Origin: Novipirellula herctigrandis
GTDB taxonomy: Bacteria > Planctomycetota > Planctomycetia > Pirellulales > Pirellulaceae
Length of the DNA: 64,000 bases
Direction: 5' to 3'
NCBI GenBank assembly: GCA_007859835.1
Contig: SJPJ01000001.1
Location: 6,827,260 to 6,891,259, forward strand
Shown piece after piece: positions 29,601-36,200 of the stretch (positions within the stretch are counted from its first letter, which is position 1; the number at the start of each line of letters is the position of its first letter). Position numbers and translations under genes: made by a program. The notes under the pieces are model-generated. The model did no database searches. It was not told where the DNA came from and worked only from the letters and a program-made list of their open reading frames with translations.

Positions 29601-29917
29601 GTGGTATCGGCGAGGGCGAATCGGTCAGCGAATTGGTTGCGACGCAAACGAGTTTGCAGAGCGATGTGATCAATTTCGCGACAACTACGACGGTTGGAGT
29701 GATTGCCGAACCTGATTCGGCGTTTGCATTGGCACCTCGCCCCGACAAGTTGGTGTCGCCATCAAGTGATCCAACGATTGATGCAATGAATGACTCAACC
29801 GACTGGTTAGAACAAGATGATGTACTCAGTTTTGTCACGGAGGACACGGTTACTCCGTCGGAATTGGATCCGACATTGTCCGCGTTGGATTCCGCTATAG
29901 CGGAGTTCAGCAAGTGA
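11612..29917 (+). CDS. Giant secreted-type modular protein 2 (6101 aa) with degenerate metzincin-like domain
   Basis: The ATG opens a basic N-terminus followed by the planctomycete LEPR-XLL-like motif LEKRELLAAD (residues 26-35), which supports this start. Next come a Big/SbsA-like Ig region, a metalloprotease-like domain whose zinc site is destroyed (residues ~391-572), a pre-peptidase-type module, right-handed beta-helix segments (~residues 750-1550), a propeller-like region (~residues 2020-2440), and a jelly-roll-like module split by a ~460-residue block of 'DGD...TFEF' modules. A second beta-helix segment, more DGD modules, a DFGDA/GEVED domain (GEVEDYIISV near 25684), many cadherin-like VNDAP repeats and a dockerin (DVNDDGSVSALDALLIIN) follow. 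It is paralogous to both neighbours along most of its length. The architecture implies export and an extracellular location. A catalytic role looks unlikely; adhesion, matrix or partner-binding roles are guesses. Confidence 0.92.
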   Translation: MTKRRFSRKPISASKNSSRRLHHETLEKRELLAADLGVSESAPNLLSVEANSGRLFDLQDNNRLMESPTQLKFRFDGGQNLDSNTFEAFQIFRSGGDGSFTDGNESRVVPGFIGFEDENGTRIVVARFAETLEDDFYTVQIAGYDDTNLGIEGLRNTDGEFFAPSLLPDGTRPNAQTIRFEVEVGPRVVAVVPQPVVATGNTHIQERSQIHVYFNADPLSNPGAGEITSTGSATDPSVVQPQFYNLFLTNDTVEPGDDGPANDGAAIQPTEISYDPALRRAVLTFSDDLSTLAGPDGEGTYRLRIGSSQPLPVTLTPDATDETNDVADTFRNSRDLGVAFGGGTDSSITISGEVEPTAGNTIQWPGIDSPGVRDDRRDAQVVGRADTTDGVNVFYYNFADLYGVDAGGNNLENAITPAQQQRAREILDLYSEYLGVQFIESENRGLQIVTGDLRALVEGATTGPGAPYQEYRVNDNDPTQGVLILEAGEAWYDGYGLSPNANEPSWFVEALRGIGNLLGLGPTFEQVPGVASGSNPALYDGSLFGSPANFMIEPDFLSTSDITPLQALHRPEVSDADLYKFSVSERGTLSVETYAQRLLNTSTLDTDLKLWKYNKQSGEYDLVARNADFYGDDSFIGIDVDRNEDGTRATYVIGITAAGNEDYNPSIANSGGGGRSQGLYEMRIGFESSSVGTIEDTNGSRLDGDSDGEQGGDFNFWFRTAKPKDVAGPNEVRTLFVSSSAGLDSPSSGTVTTPYKTIKYAIAQSKAYASSARPGQPTQDIIRLLADGGADRLIDTTADNVPYEIGSDGSGALKDGATFEVPKGVTVMVDAGAILKLQNAKISVGSETIDEDRSLAALQVLGAPFIIDQNGSVIDGTVDITSYKEERRDGVLLGRDGNSIPTTAASGDWAGIEFRNDFDYSEGRGVWETEGIFLDYVSNADIRYGGGSVSLTSPVVNPLSMLESRPTLIYNHISDSRDAAMSADPDSFEETNFNAPIYQQAAFDIDPATMVRTKTTFASDYDRVGPLVRGNMLERNTINGLFVRVNTPAGGVRTALSSSARFDDSDITHVFSEVLVLEGNPGGPQLLEDRPDVLSVTQGAGVVTPKPATALDENRVVDYRVTFVTSEGYESLSSEATMPFTVTATGVVNIGNLPAASSEFVGRRLYRLTASGDYEFVTQLDRATPTYQDIGTTRDGLLSDAALATSTGTRLLPRFDARLSIDPGVVAKFDTARIEATFGADFYAEGTASNPIVFTSRLDDRYGAGGSFDTNNDAANSSPVGGDWSGLVFRQGSSGSIDHAVISYGGGESSGGGGFAYFNPIEILQADVRVANSRLSNNASGTASGTTDYDTRDSVGFNGPATIFIRGAQPIIVGNQIVNNDGAAISVNPDALNYMSVVDAGRGTGEIDRFECDTDNQGPQIEENQLADNAINGIMVRNESLTTESVWDDTDIVHVVENSVYAWNHHHRSTLRLKSDPNQSLVVKFENGGSLNADRYETDVEDSIGGTIQVIGQPGFPVVLTSISDDSVGAGFTPDGLAQNDTDNQTTPAAAGNWEGIVINPGSNDRNVAFVSEAERAVATASALNAIPSTAQILGLLAKDEVSSDENRRLGFNVRGSLSQTGDIDVYTFSANGGTEVYFDIDDTDFGLDTVVELIDINGNIVALSDSSELESVTPSLLFNGSSVPADNVLPLYKTGNKVVENPNVLDAGMRVILPGNSTSVNTYYVRVRSSNLTPGASRNNLTNTSLVGLGLSRGQYQLSIRLQETDEIAGSTIRLADIRYATTAIDVPAAPSHSPLAGETAEEIGGNGLDVNNGGQSFNAGNGAASAGFSNGVADPLGSLNASDRGVLKVSGVLGNQIAASNITPDYPKELDLDVYRVEIDSNLQAPDVINENRFVSTIFDVDYADQFGGPNTSVSIYDAAGRLILHGRDSNIADDQGRPGEGNDPTNLSGGSGGTLDAYIGPVELQVGTYYVVVSSAQMIPASLNQLFENNSVESSVRILPVDSSRRIGEFGFDENSVAVNGFPVTDDSEFEIIQLDTAAELPTVRPLFDETSIVPYQLEDIRLFLTLDGGLSGNNRSTLISVNPFTGELDRTIGQFDQPVGDLATRRDGELFAYSLGPVSGTQNNGNTGNFLNISSANANKNSSGDDGLGFRRSNEAGTGTEGDDNAQLLINAIAFAPSTGGLNPNNNPAASGNARAYVVGNRDNFGRFGEIYDDLRRNIVYSVVETSGAATNRGSTNGNLDRDFGNGPYTEAMGAATNKQELGIVDVGQFNDSALYGHEVDAGDITGIAFISSSLVYAVTDEGYVLSFNPSDTRTVDVDGLGLQTYNRVINATNHGQVAAHQDHFGTVNFSSLTFGPRQTNGSSYSDVLFATTTDGWLYAMEIDPTTDKVTPSHVLSDGNSAIALSTSGYQITGAAFSIREENLWHVTGDLSTPFGTTTPNAHGTFLNHNQTRTRISGGSSLYFGNEIDNNAANNTLDGGNGTLNPGGASGTTVSAPFSLEGYDSGDKPTLYFTYLLETQANADFAPNRSQTDSFRVFATGDDGQWRLLATNDSWRTWSNVPASAFGGDGIIRGDEYDYFSTNGGIPVQELFENTNGDWRQARIDLSPLAGHTNVQLRFDFSTAGGMNSRSRLSGYLTEVQATAGTDVVDGSTFELTDTDDFFGAPTTFEFVRGAAVTVPDPATILNGQQLAFTDVDGNVYTVTLTTDAPGASTPFSVDVGFSRTDTADTLATAIADALDLLSPELAVTAVDSQLRVPEVTSYSITPERFGAAEILIPDDGTGVVDSAAILGQTIAVGNSIDQTTTVTLETTQDVSFGDGINEITVESNFLGFFEGTLIRLVDRVALDTFDAPPTATYDFNDNAIEVTFNSNPDPAVITPTNNDYDAIITAINNIGFFTTTLSAGVGTTPFLAPATVPQFPEDEVYYDPASTPDVVATAIANKLSAVDPLLQAYTDGARLIIPGASSAVSLLDVVSVNQGTTASQFLPSGNVPIFYSESMTVEEVRDSIRASLAEGLGSQSLISGVSTATADSFPAYGTNRIRLYNHSFDATDAAANTSSLGFSTFLPGDEFSANGSSSVSSNQVNTRPATDNAIRGVHIDDIIVGFAERGELVLNAPVNRNFEVLPEVRTETFTDTQQPEFLDEVLVGNYSLEVRSGAEYGVPEDYDPIRLELNEQLGFGRSFDTNDRLNAEGVTLIAPRGIDLVDGDVFVLSNGSQEVTFEFDSDGSIQPGRVRVPFTPVATGTEYSRDADEAEVVATSIRDAINSPQAFNILGVYAVGRDSSEVGPMTDNRVELFGESIQLNPSSGRFSKVDMVAEETFYGRETARTLPMVDHETQTVFDIYYPDSFARATVTNFVNGATDTLVAVGKIGDHVSTRDGGDDVINNSGNVLIPFNPFPDPGEETDADADYVKIYLNAGDVIDVDLDTVGWTLGTEFQFASVAIFSDNGTVDPTLEVFDWFNTAPGENGDNEGAFIDDFAAPRSGFYYVGVSPISIVEDPVTGFSSIAPFQPIGPFDPLFNGVGGDYELTIRPGNLVSNGVPVPRDVLMVDYHLDSGDTNAVRDQGQYVISSNFVRDFSVTGIDAHFVDNETPGAAATLRNVNTSRLLPGTIITNNVVIASAGTGISFSGETAAGGDSPAPVPFGRIVNNTVVGVGGGVGIEVSQSASPTVLNNIISGFTTGLDISGDSTSTIEGGNAYQSNGTNSNRSIAASSIVIAPTTPLFENPASNVYIPASGSQVIDSSFSSLSDRSSFVNTVKEPVGIAPSPIIAPSFDAYGIPRFDDPDVTTPSGVGSNVFIDRGAIDRADFVRPVAELVSPLDFVSDDAVIPPGEVDISAERSYVRLTSGNYEFFEIQLFDPNGSGPDPATITQDNVILTENGVQLVPGVDYTFGYSANSRLVRLTPLAGAFRNDAVYEITLNNNERLSIDMPAGSQIADGDQVTITDATGYTAVLEFDSGYLVMVPQNNTITVLEANSRFVDKEVFTITSPTGIPRRFEINTTDAVNSNNIEVNLKTAGTIGEVRDAIFAALSRPDPSNNAITVATFLGLTPVKVGDSQIQLGTIDGNDVSGAVAGLLFSGSPDSIRDGDMFSYSHGPVSVQFEFTTTPVDTSLPANASKIPFALTDDPDAIAEKIVAAVARFPQLGLSSAQAVGDLVLLGGEESDSFLEGPLLVNGTPGVTPSLSLTIPDTADGLGLVGSTFDVQVDGFTVTFRYTDDPAATSVTEELIVLTASMMPSQVAALTASRIAPSFAGVLTPAAVGSVVTLGEQTSSSLTTTANTAGVALEINGVSEGALPVRFVPDLSSVAIAATLEFAIVDSKLNVETFSPGGGKLLVDNATSAVVAIDGVSDGVLVPAISDLAGNPVQETRENNETRFTIIMPDVLFDFGDALNSYSTEATSGGPSHTISGNRTPRLGNLLDTETDGHPSTNADGDDQPVLIDAIGSSIFDVDSASANTISVTVNSTKPVGGEILQVTVGTKVTNFELIESTSNPQAGNVPVVIKLDDINGQGGDTPEQIASKLLIAMQGQLDQTGDALVVEIDAADSAAIQMTAVDDEDGLPIGLYTVGGQNVYVFTTVDADPANVGTNDILGFLNPFDPAGSNVNVVVTGTGLIDAWIDYDADGVFQDDEQVFANAPANDGINRLTIPSRTDDPDLTIGDTINTTMRVRISDGGNLRPGGVAIGGEVEDYIISVLPRNPAEPIDDAYVTEEDTPLVVDATSSQDDLFINDIGVDAQLIPIRYFIIEDVKHGTLTQTDPTQGYFTYTPDPDFAGEDTFTYRFSAQQNGTTVAQEATVTISVTPVNDAPIFTLSATDIDVLEDDPQTTITGFVTGAAVGPATALDEIASQDLNLTVSPVSIIPAGLMTSPPVLNANGDLTISIAPDQFGTAIYVIEGVDVAKLGEPTLDDPVTVRQTFTINVRPVNDAPIVNPALAGTSDQITPVGTNPIVDEAYSISATGEITYTLREDNTQAGGDTSQPYFIPVNAMEITSSYSRVGLVDVFLPGPPTEILDLPGGLQTVSLVDFPANQATVKGGTLTSVIENGVVVGVNYVPPMNYNSEIDGDDSFSYTVRDNGRSWDSNLGEFVDDFKEVSNSVKLKLNKVNDRPEFDVGQTTVTVAEDSDTKTQANFAFNISAGPPLTAFDENSGPTAQGVVFSVVADESSAPNTPDYFTKFPEILPNGTLSFQPAPNAFGTFKFKVVLSDLGPGNKTRGDLVSSDPPVIMTITIEPKNDPPAVKPDAPQLIYALDEGGSFVIPVDGDATTVGLLDVFSVGPGDEGENTDPGGNQTLSLNEPYPTSSASGGTLTPITDSTGKVTGLRYQPMTNFAGTDSFLYTVVDDGVSVNPTTGATESDPRIAANKVTLVVSPVNDEPIYSGASDQINDEDENTGLGRGVVRVPNWATNVQAGPAGAVDEINGIEDVIPPQEMVFDIVQVSGPTNLFSNPPSASISNGSATLAYTLAPNANGVAVFTATLRDFGPNDPANGDDPVGKTTTFSITVRPVNDAPTFVSGGDVTVLEDNGPYAEDWAATISPGPADESAQTVVFDIVVPDNATSLFSSLPIITEEGQLRFTPAANAVGVAELTVTATDSGGATSSVVPFTISITEVNDPSQPVGDDLDGSDEDTVFTIPASDLLANDQDPDLATNPNEVLTVVMPEELRSVSGALVTYNSLTQEITYNPTDSSVLQALAPGESVTDSFSYIVRDAAGVESGPVVVRLEISGVNDAPTLVADNPTLATTGATTIHALDNDFDIDGTIDPASMRIELQPAFGTVSFDANGVITYTPFASFTLQDSFSYSVADNLGLRSAPALIVIDSNAAPIAKNDFAGTFLDEPVVVDVALNDSDPDGTLNLASIQIVSGPSRGEAVPLADGTVRYIPAVGFTGLDSFTYTISDTQGRQSKPAKVDVQVVASELQNPQRFSDVNDDGSVSALDALLIINLLSDTTEASIPVEPDDRGPHYYDANGNRQITAADALYVINELTARGTIPSGGIGEGESVSELVATQTSLQSDVINFATTTTVGVIAEPDSAFALAPRPDKLVSPSSDPTIDAMNDSTDWLEQDDVLSFVTEDTVTPSELDPTLSALDSAIAEFSK
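12782..13327 (+). other. Degenerate metzincin-like domain in giant protein 2
   Basis: This segment aligns with the metzincin domain of the third giant: 'FYYNFADLYG' matches its 'RYYFPATLG', and 'LQIVTGDLRAL' matches 'LMIGKGDLRSL'. At the zinc site it reads RGIGNLLGLGP (residues 512-522) where the paralogue reads HEIGHTLGLGH. The three zinc-binding His are replaced by Arg, Asn and Pro and the catalytic Glu by Gly, while the non-catalytic Gly and Leu scaffold is kept. The Met of the probable Met-turn is also lost (LQALHRP against LQRIMPP). A proteolytically dead domain is the straightforward reading. Confidence 0.8.
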
Positions 29918-30202
29918 TAGGAAAAACGAACTTGCGATGTCTCCCCTGACTTGTTTGGGTGAGGGATCGGAATTGGGGCACGGAAGCCTAAAAGATTATT
30001 GAAAAAAGCAGCGTTGATGTGATCGCTGAATAGCCTTTCGGAGGTAAACCTTTCTCGCAGTTTTTGAGTAGGGTGTTTCGGAAGAGGGATTCGTTAGCAC
30101 TGCCAAACCGTTAGAATCAAGGTTTCATTAAATACGCGTTTCGAGCGATTGCTCGAGATATTTCCCATCGTCTCCTGCCATTTTGTCTCCCGGAATTTAT
30201 CC
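29918..30202 (+). other. Intergenic leader before giant gene 3, with a small hairpin
   Basis: This 285-bp region separates the second and third giant genes and is the only long gap in the array, so it may hold a promoter. I could not find a convincing -35/-10 pair. A perfect 6-bp inverted repeat, TCGAGC-GATT-GCTCGA, lies at 30141-30156, about 46 nt before the preferred ATG. It has no T-run after it, so it looks more like a leader structure or operator than a terminator. A GGAGG near 30040 has no start codon at a useful distance. Confidence 0.35.
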
Positions 30203-33200
30203 ATGACTCTTCGACGCATTCGCTCTCTTTTTGGTTCCACGTCCGAGCGGCGCACTGGACGCAAAGGCTTTGGCCGACGCAGCAAGGCTCATCGATCCAA
30301 ATCTCGTCAAATGCTGGCCCAAGCATTAGAGTCTCGACAATTGCTTGCTGGTCCAGATCTGATCGCGATTCGTCCTGACTCGGGCGCGCTACTGCAAGGC
30401 AATGACACGTTGAATATTGCACCACGCGAATTCAACTTGTTGTTTCAGGGTGGGGCGAATATCGATGAATCGACGATTGGAAATAGTTCGATTCAATTGG
30501 TTCGTAGTGGCGGGGACGGCGCGTTCTTTGATCCTGCGATCACCGATCCAAATGACCCTCGAAGCCTGAATAACGATATCGCGGTATCGCTTGGCTATAT
30601 TGGTTTGGGGGAACCGAACAGTACCGATCCAGACGATTTGCAGCGGATCGTATTCCGCCCATCGAGTTCGGCATCGTTCAATGCAACCGATCCGACATCC
30701 GCTTTTCCCGATGACACTTACCAGATTCAAATTGTCGGCGCCGGTGGTGGCGCGTTGACGAATCTTTCGGGCGAGGCCTTCAATGATGGCGTCGATTTCC
30801 AAACAACCTTCCGCCTTGATCGTGGGGCGCAGGTCGTTTCGGTCGTTCCACAACCGGTCAGTCGGAATACCCAGCAAATCATGTTTGCCTCGGGCGTTAC
30901 CGGTGGTTCGTTTACGCTTTCGCTCAACGGTGAAACGACTGATCCGCTGAGTGTACCGACCAGTAACGCGGCTATCAAATCGGCGCTCGAAGCGCTCGAC
31001 GGTGTCCAAACCGGTGATGTACTAGTGGGTGGTACTCGCGAAGTGACGTTCCAAGGGCAATTTGCTGGCGAACAGGTTCCATTGATGGTGATGGACACTT
31101 CGTCGCTTGTCGGCGGAACGGGCAATGTGGTGCGATCGAGCTCTTTGTCACAGGCATCCAACCAGATCGTCGTTTACTTTGACGATCAAGCGATCGATGG
31201 TGCCGAAGTGGTTGATCCAAAGTATTATCGCCTGATCAATACCTCAGGTACATTTTCGACGAATGATGATTCAACGATGTTACCGGAAAGCGTCAGCTAT
31301 GACCGCGCGGAAAACAGCGTTGTGTTGACGTTTGCCGCGGCAATTCCCGAAGGCAATTACCGACTCGATATTGGCGATAGTGGTGGCGATAATTCGACAT
31401 TAGCAGGCGCTGTAAAAGTTGGGCGATTGTCGAGCGACAATGCGTTTAGCCAAAATGGATTCATTGGTGATGTCGGTGGCTCTAGCACGGACGCGGCCGA
31501 TGTTGATTTGTACGAAGTGAAGATCGTGGCGTCGATGGCGACAACGGCGTTGAATGTTAGCGTTAGTCCAAACGCTGGCTTAGAGGGCTTGGTGCGTATC
31601 CTCGACGCAGGCGGTGCTGAGTTAGCGACGCAAACGGCCGCAGCCGGTGTCGATATTGTGGTACCTGCGTTTGCGATTGCCGCAGATGGGACCTTCTATA
31701 TCGAAGTCAGTAGCGCAGACGGCGTTTCCACGGGATCGTATACCGTGAATGCCTCGGTAACCGATAGCCCGATCGACAATCGTGATGACAACACAACGAT
31801 CAATGACGCAACCGATCTCGGAAGCCTTGGTGCGGCGGGTATCACGATCGGTGGTCAAATTAGTCCTCAATCGATTCCATTGCCGCCGCTCGTCGGCAGC
31901 GAAGATGACCTTGGTCATCGCCAAATCCAACGCGAAGCCCACATCGCTAGCACGGGCACAACGCCAACGGTCCCATCGCCGACTCGTGTTGTTCGTTACT
32001 ACTTCCCGGCAACCCTTGGCGCCGATGCTTCCGGTGGTGACTACACCAACTTGATCACTGCGACCGAAAAGCAAATTGTGCGAGATATCTTTGAAATCTA
32101 CGCTCAGCAATCGGGCTACGAGTTCATTGAATCCCCCGGAATGGCTCCTGGGGACGGTGATTTGATGATCGGAAAAGGGGATCTTCGTTCTTTGGATCCC
32201 GGTGTCGGTCCCAATAGTGGTGTTGCGGGCTTGGGTGGCGGTAATCTTGGCTTTGGCGCTGCCGTTCTAAATGGTGCGATCTACGATGGTAATAATCGCT
32301 TCTTTGGCGATGGGTTCACGGGCGTGATGTTCCACGAAATCGGGCACACTTTGGGGTTGGGCCATGCCTATGACGTTCCTGCGACGATGGGTGGTGCATT
32401 GCCCAATAACGTTTCGCCCGGGGACAACGACATCATTCATTTACAACGAATCATGCCGCCCAACAGCACTGATATCGATATGTATCAGTTCACCTTGGAT
32501 CAGCCAGGCCGGTTCACCGCTGAGACTTTTGCAGAACGTTTGGCAACTCCAAGTTTACTCAACACGGCGTTGACTCTTTACCGCGAAATTGCGGGCGGCG
32601 ATATCGAGGTTGTCTCTCGCAACGATCAATACGTCGGTGCTGATTCGTTGATCGACATTTCGCTCGAACCAGGCACCTATTTCATTGGCGTTAGTAGCAC
32701 AGGTAACACTAACTATGATCCGCGAGTCAAAGACTCTGGCTTTGGTGGAACGACTAACGGTGCCTATGAGCTAAAGCTTGCATTCGACGCTGATCGCGAT
32801 GGGGCGTTGCGTGACGCCAGTGGTACGGTGATCGATGGTGACAACGATGGTAACCCCGGCGGCGTCTATTCGTTCTGGTTCCAATCGAGCGATCCGTCGA
32901 CCACGTTGTATGTGGACAAGATTGCCGACACGACCGCCAATGTGCCCCAGGGTAGCGGTGCGATCAATGATCCGATTGATGAACTTGATCGTGCGCTCCT
33001 TTTCGCGGGCAACCGAATCGTCATTCCCAACGATGCGACCGAAGCGATTCTTGACGGCCAATCTTTTAAGGTTGACGATGGCGTAAATGTGGCGACGTTC
33101 ACCTACGGCGGAGCTGGTTTAGACCATATTGTGCTGGATCCAGCCGATAGCGTTTCCGATATTGCTACGAAAACCAACGCAGCGATTCTCGCTGCTCAAA

Positions 33201-36200
33201 GTGCCAACCGTTTGAATGCGACCGTGGAGGTATCGGTTACCGGCAAAGTTGTCCAGCTTGGGCAAATTGACAATCTCGATATCACCGAATCGCCAACCTT
33301 TTTGACTACTCCGAACCTTGTTAAGGTTGTAGGCAATGGTGGCGCGGACCAAAATATTGATACGCTTGCCGATAACCGGCCCTATCTGGTTGGGCTCGAT
33401 ACCGGTGGCAACCCGTTGGTCGATGGCGGCGAATTCCTTGTGCCACAAGGTGTGAACGTGATGATCCACGCCGGGGCGCTTTTCAAAATGCGAAAAGCGA
33501 ATCTCGACGCAGGTTCTTCATCGGCGAACATCAGCCGTGCAACTTCCTCGATGCAAGTTCTTGGGACTCCGAACAATGCTGTCTTCTTGCGATCCTTCCA
33601 CGATGATTCGGTCGGCGGTGAATCCGATGGCGTAGGGCCTGCACCGAATTCAAGCGACTTCGGTGGAATCGTTTTACGAGACGATTCGGACCTCGAAGAA
33701 AACGGCATCTTTTTGAATTACGTCAACCATGTCGATATCAAACATGGTGGTGGCAAAGTATTCGTGGATGCGAACGAATCGGTCTTTTCGCCGATTCACC
33801 TTGTTGATTCTCGACCGACCATCTCGTTCAATCGGATTACGGACAGCGATGACGCGGCGATTTCGGCTAGCCCCGATAGCTTTGATGATTCATTAGGACG
33901 AATCGGACCGACCGTCGTTGGCAATTCGCTTGCGGATAATTCGATCAACGGTTTGTTTATTCGCGTCGAAACTCCGGTCGGTGGCAGCATCGATACGTTG
34001 ACCGTTTCAGGACGCTTCGACGATACCGATATCACGCATGTTCTTAGCGAAAATCTGATCATCGCTGGGGCATCCGGTGGTCCGACATTGACATCCACGG
34101 GCACACTGGTTGCGCGTGCAGCTGGGCGACTCGTGGTTGATCCCGGTATTGTGATGAAGATGAACCGAGCGGTGATTCAAGTCCAACGTGGATCGGGATC
34201 GCTGATCGCCGAAGGAACCGTCGATCGACCGATCGTGTTTACGTCGTTCAAAGATGACCGCTACGGCGGCAGCGGCTCGTTTGACGCCGACAATACAACC
34301 GATTCACCGATGGCCGGTGATTGGAGCGGGTTGTACTTTGGGCAAGCGACCTCGGGAAGTCTTGATCATGCGATCATTACTTACGCTGGTGGCGTGTCTA
34401 ACACGAGCGGTGCTGCCTTCAATGCGGTTGAAGTGCATCAGGCTGATTTCCGAATCACCAATAGCTTGTTGCAAGACAACGCGTCAGGTGCCGCTTCGGG
34501 TGTTCGTGGAGGCCTTGGTGCGAATGCATCGTCCGTGATTTACGTTCGCGGTGCCCAGCCGATCATCATGAATAACGAGATCGTTGACAATGACGGTCCT
34601 GCGATCAGCATCAATGCGAATGCCCTTCGCTATGAAAACATGCGAGACGCGGGCCGGTCGGTTGGCGATGTCGATTTGTTTTCTCAATTCGCAGATAACT
34701 CGGGGCCTTTGGTTCGATTGAACCAACTCGATAACAACTCGATCAATGGAATGGTGGTTCGCGGCGAAGTGTTGGTGGCCCAAAGTATTTGGGATGACAC
34801 CGATATCGTACATGTGCTGCAGAGCGAAATCATTGTCGATAATTTGCATCACGTGGGCGGATTGCGCCTGCAAAGTAGCAATTCGGAAAGCTTGGTTGTG
34901 AAACTGAGTGGCGGTGCCAATGTTGGTTTCACCGCAACGGGAACGCCTGTTGAAATCGATGACCGCGTCGGCGGAACCATTCAAGTTCTTGGAACGGTCG
35001 GCCATCCTGTCATCCTAACGGCTTTGGCTGATGACTTGGTTGGTGCCGGTTTCACACCGACCGGCGAGGTGATGAAGAACACCAACAACAGTGGCAGTCC
35101 ATCAACGGGGACTCCCGGTGCGTGGCGTGGTTTCTTGTTTGACGAATTTAGCAATGACCGGAACGTTGCAGTCGTTCGTGAACTCGAAAACGCAATCACC
35201 AACAAATTGGATGTCAACGCCAATCCAACCGTGTCCCAATTGCTTGGTACGTTGGCAAAGAACGAAAAGAGTGGTGACGAAAGCAGTCGACTTGGGTTCG
35301 AAGTCTCGGGTTACATTAGCCCTAACGATGCAAACGATGTCGACGTATATAGTTTCGTTGGTACGGCGGGAACCGAAGTATGGCTCGATGTGGATCGAAC
35401 CGATACGACTCTTGATGCGGTGATCGAAGTGGTCAACGCAGCGGGAACCGTTTTGGCTCGATCGATGCGTTCGGGCGAAGTGGGTGCAGCGGGCGACTTG
35501 AATACAAGCACGTTGACAAAGAATACGCTACTGGGCGGCGACCACTATACGCAAAACTTCCGTGACCCGGGTCTCCGATATACACTTCCCGGCACTCCCG
35601 GAGCAAAAGGAACGTACTTTGTTCGCATTCGTAGTAACCCCGCTTCTTCGACCAATAAGGCAACGATTGCTGGTGAGAGCCGAGGCAATTACACGCTACA
35701 AATTCGACTGAACCAAACCAACGAGTTTCCTGGTTCAACGGTCCAATACGCGGATATCCGTTTTGCACAAACTGGGATTGATGTCCAAGGCCTTCCTGCG
35801 CACAGTCCCTTGATTGGCGAGGGTGGGGAACTAGCGGGCCAAGGCGGCTCTTATGACGCGGCCCAGTCGATGATCAATGTCCTGCAAAGCGATATTGCAG
35901 CTTTGAGTATTTCGGGAGAGTTGTCGGATGCAAATGATGTGGATTGGTACGAGTTCGATGTAGCCCAGACGGGCGTTCAGGTTATTCCAGGACAAAATGA
36001 CGACGTCGGTACGGTCGCGGTTGTCTTTGACCTTGACTATTCCGACAACGCGGTGCGTGGCGATACGACAATCGCGGTGTACGACAGCAATCAGAACTTG
36101 GTTTACGTCGGTCGCGAATCAAATATTGAGGATGATCAACCGAGTGATCCTACGGACCCTAACACTGCGGTTTCCGATCTTGGGCGTGGGTCGCTTGGCG

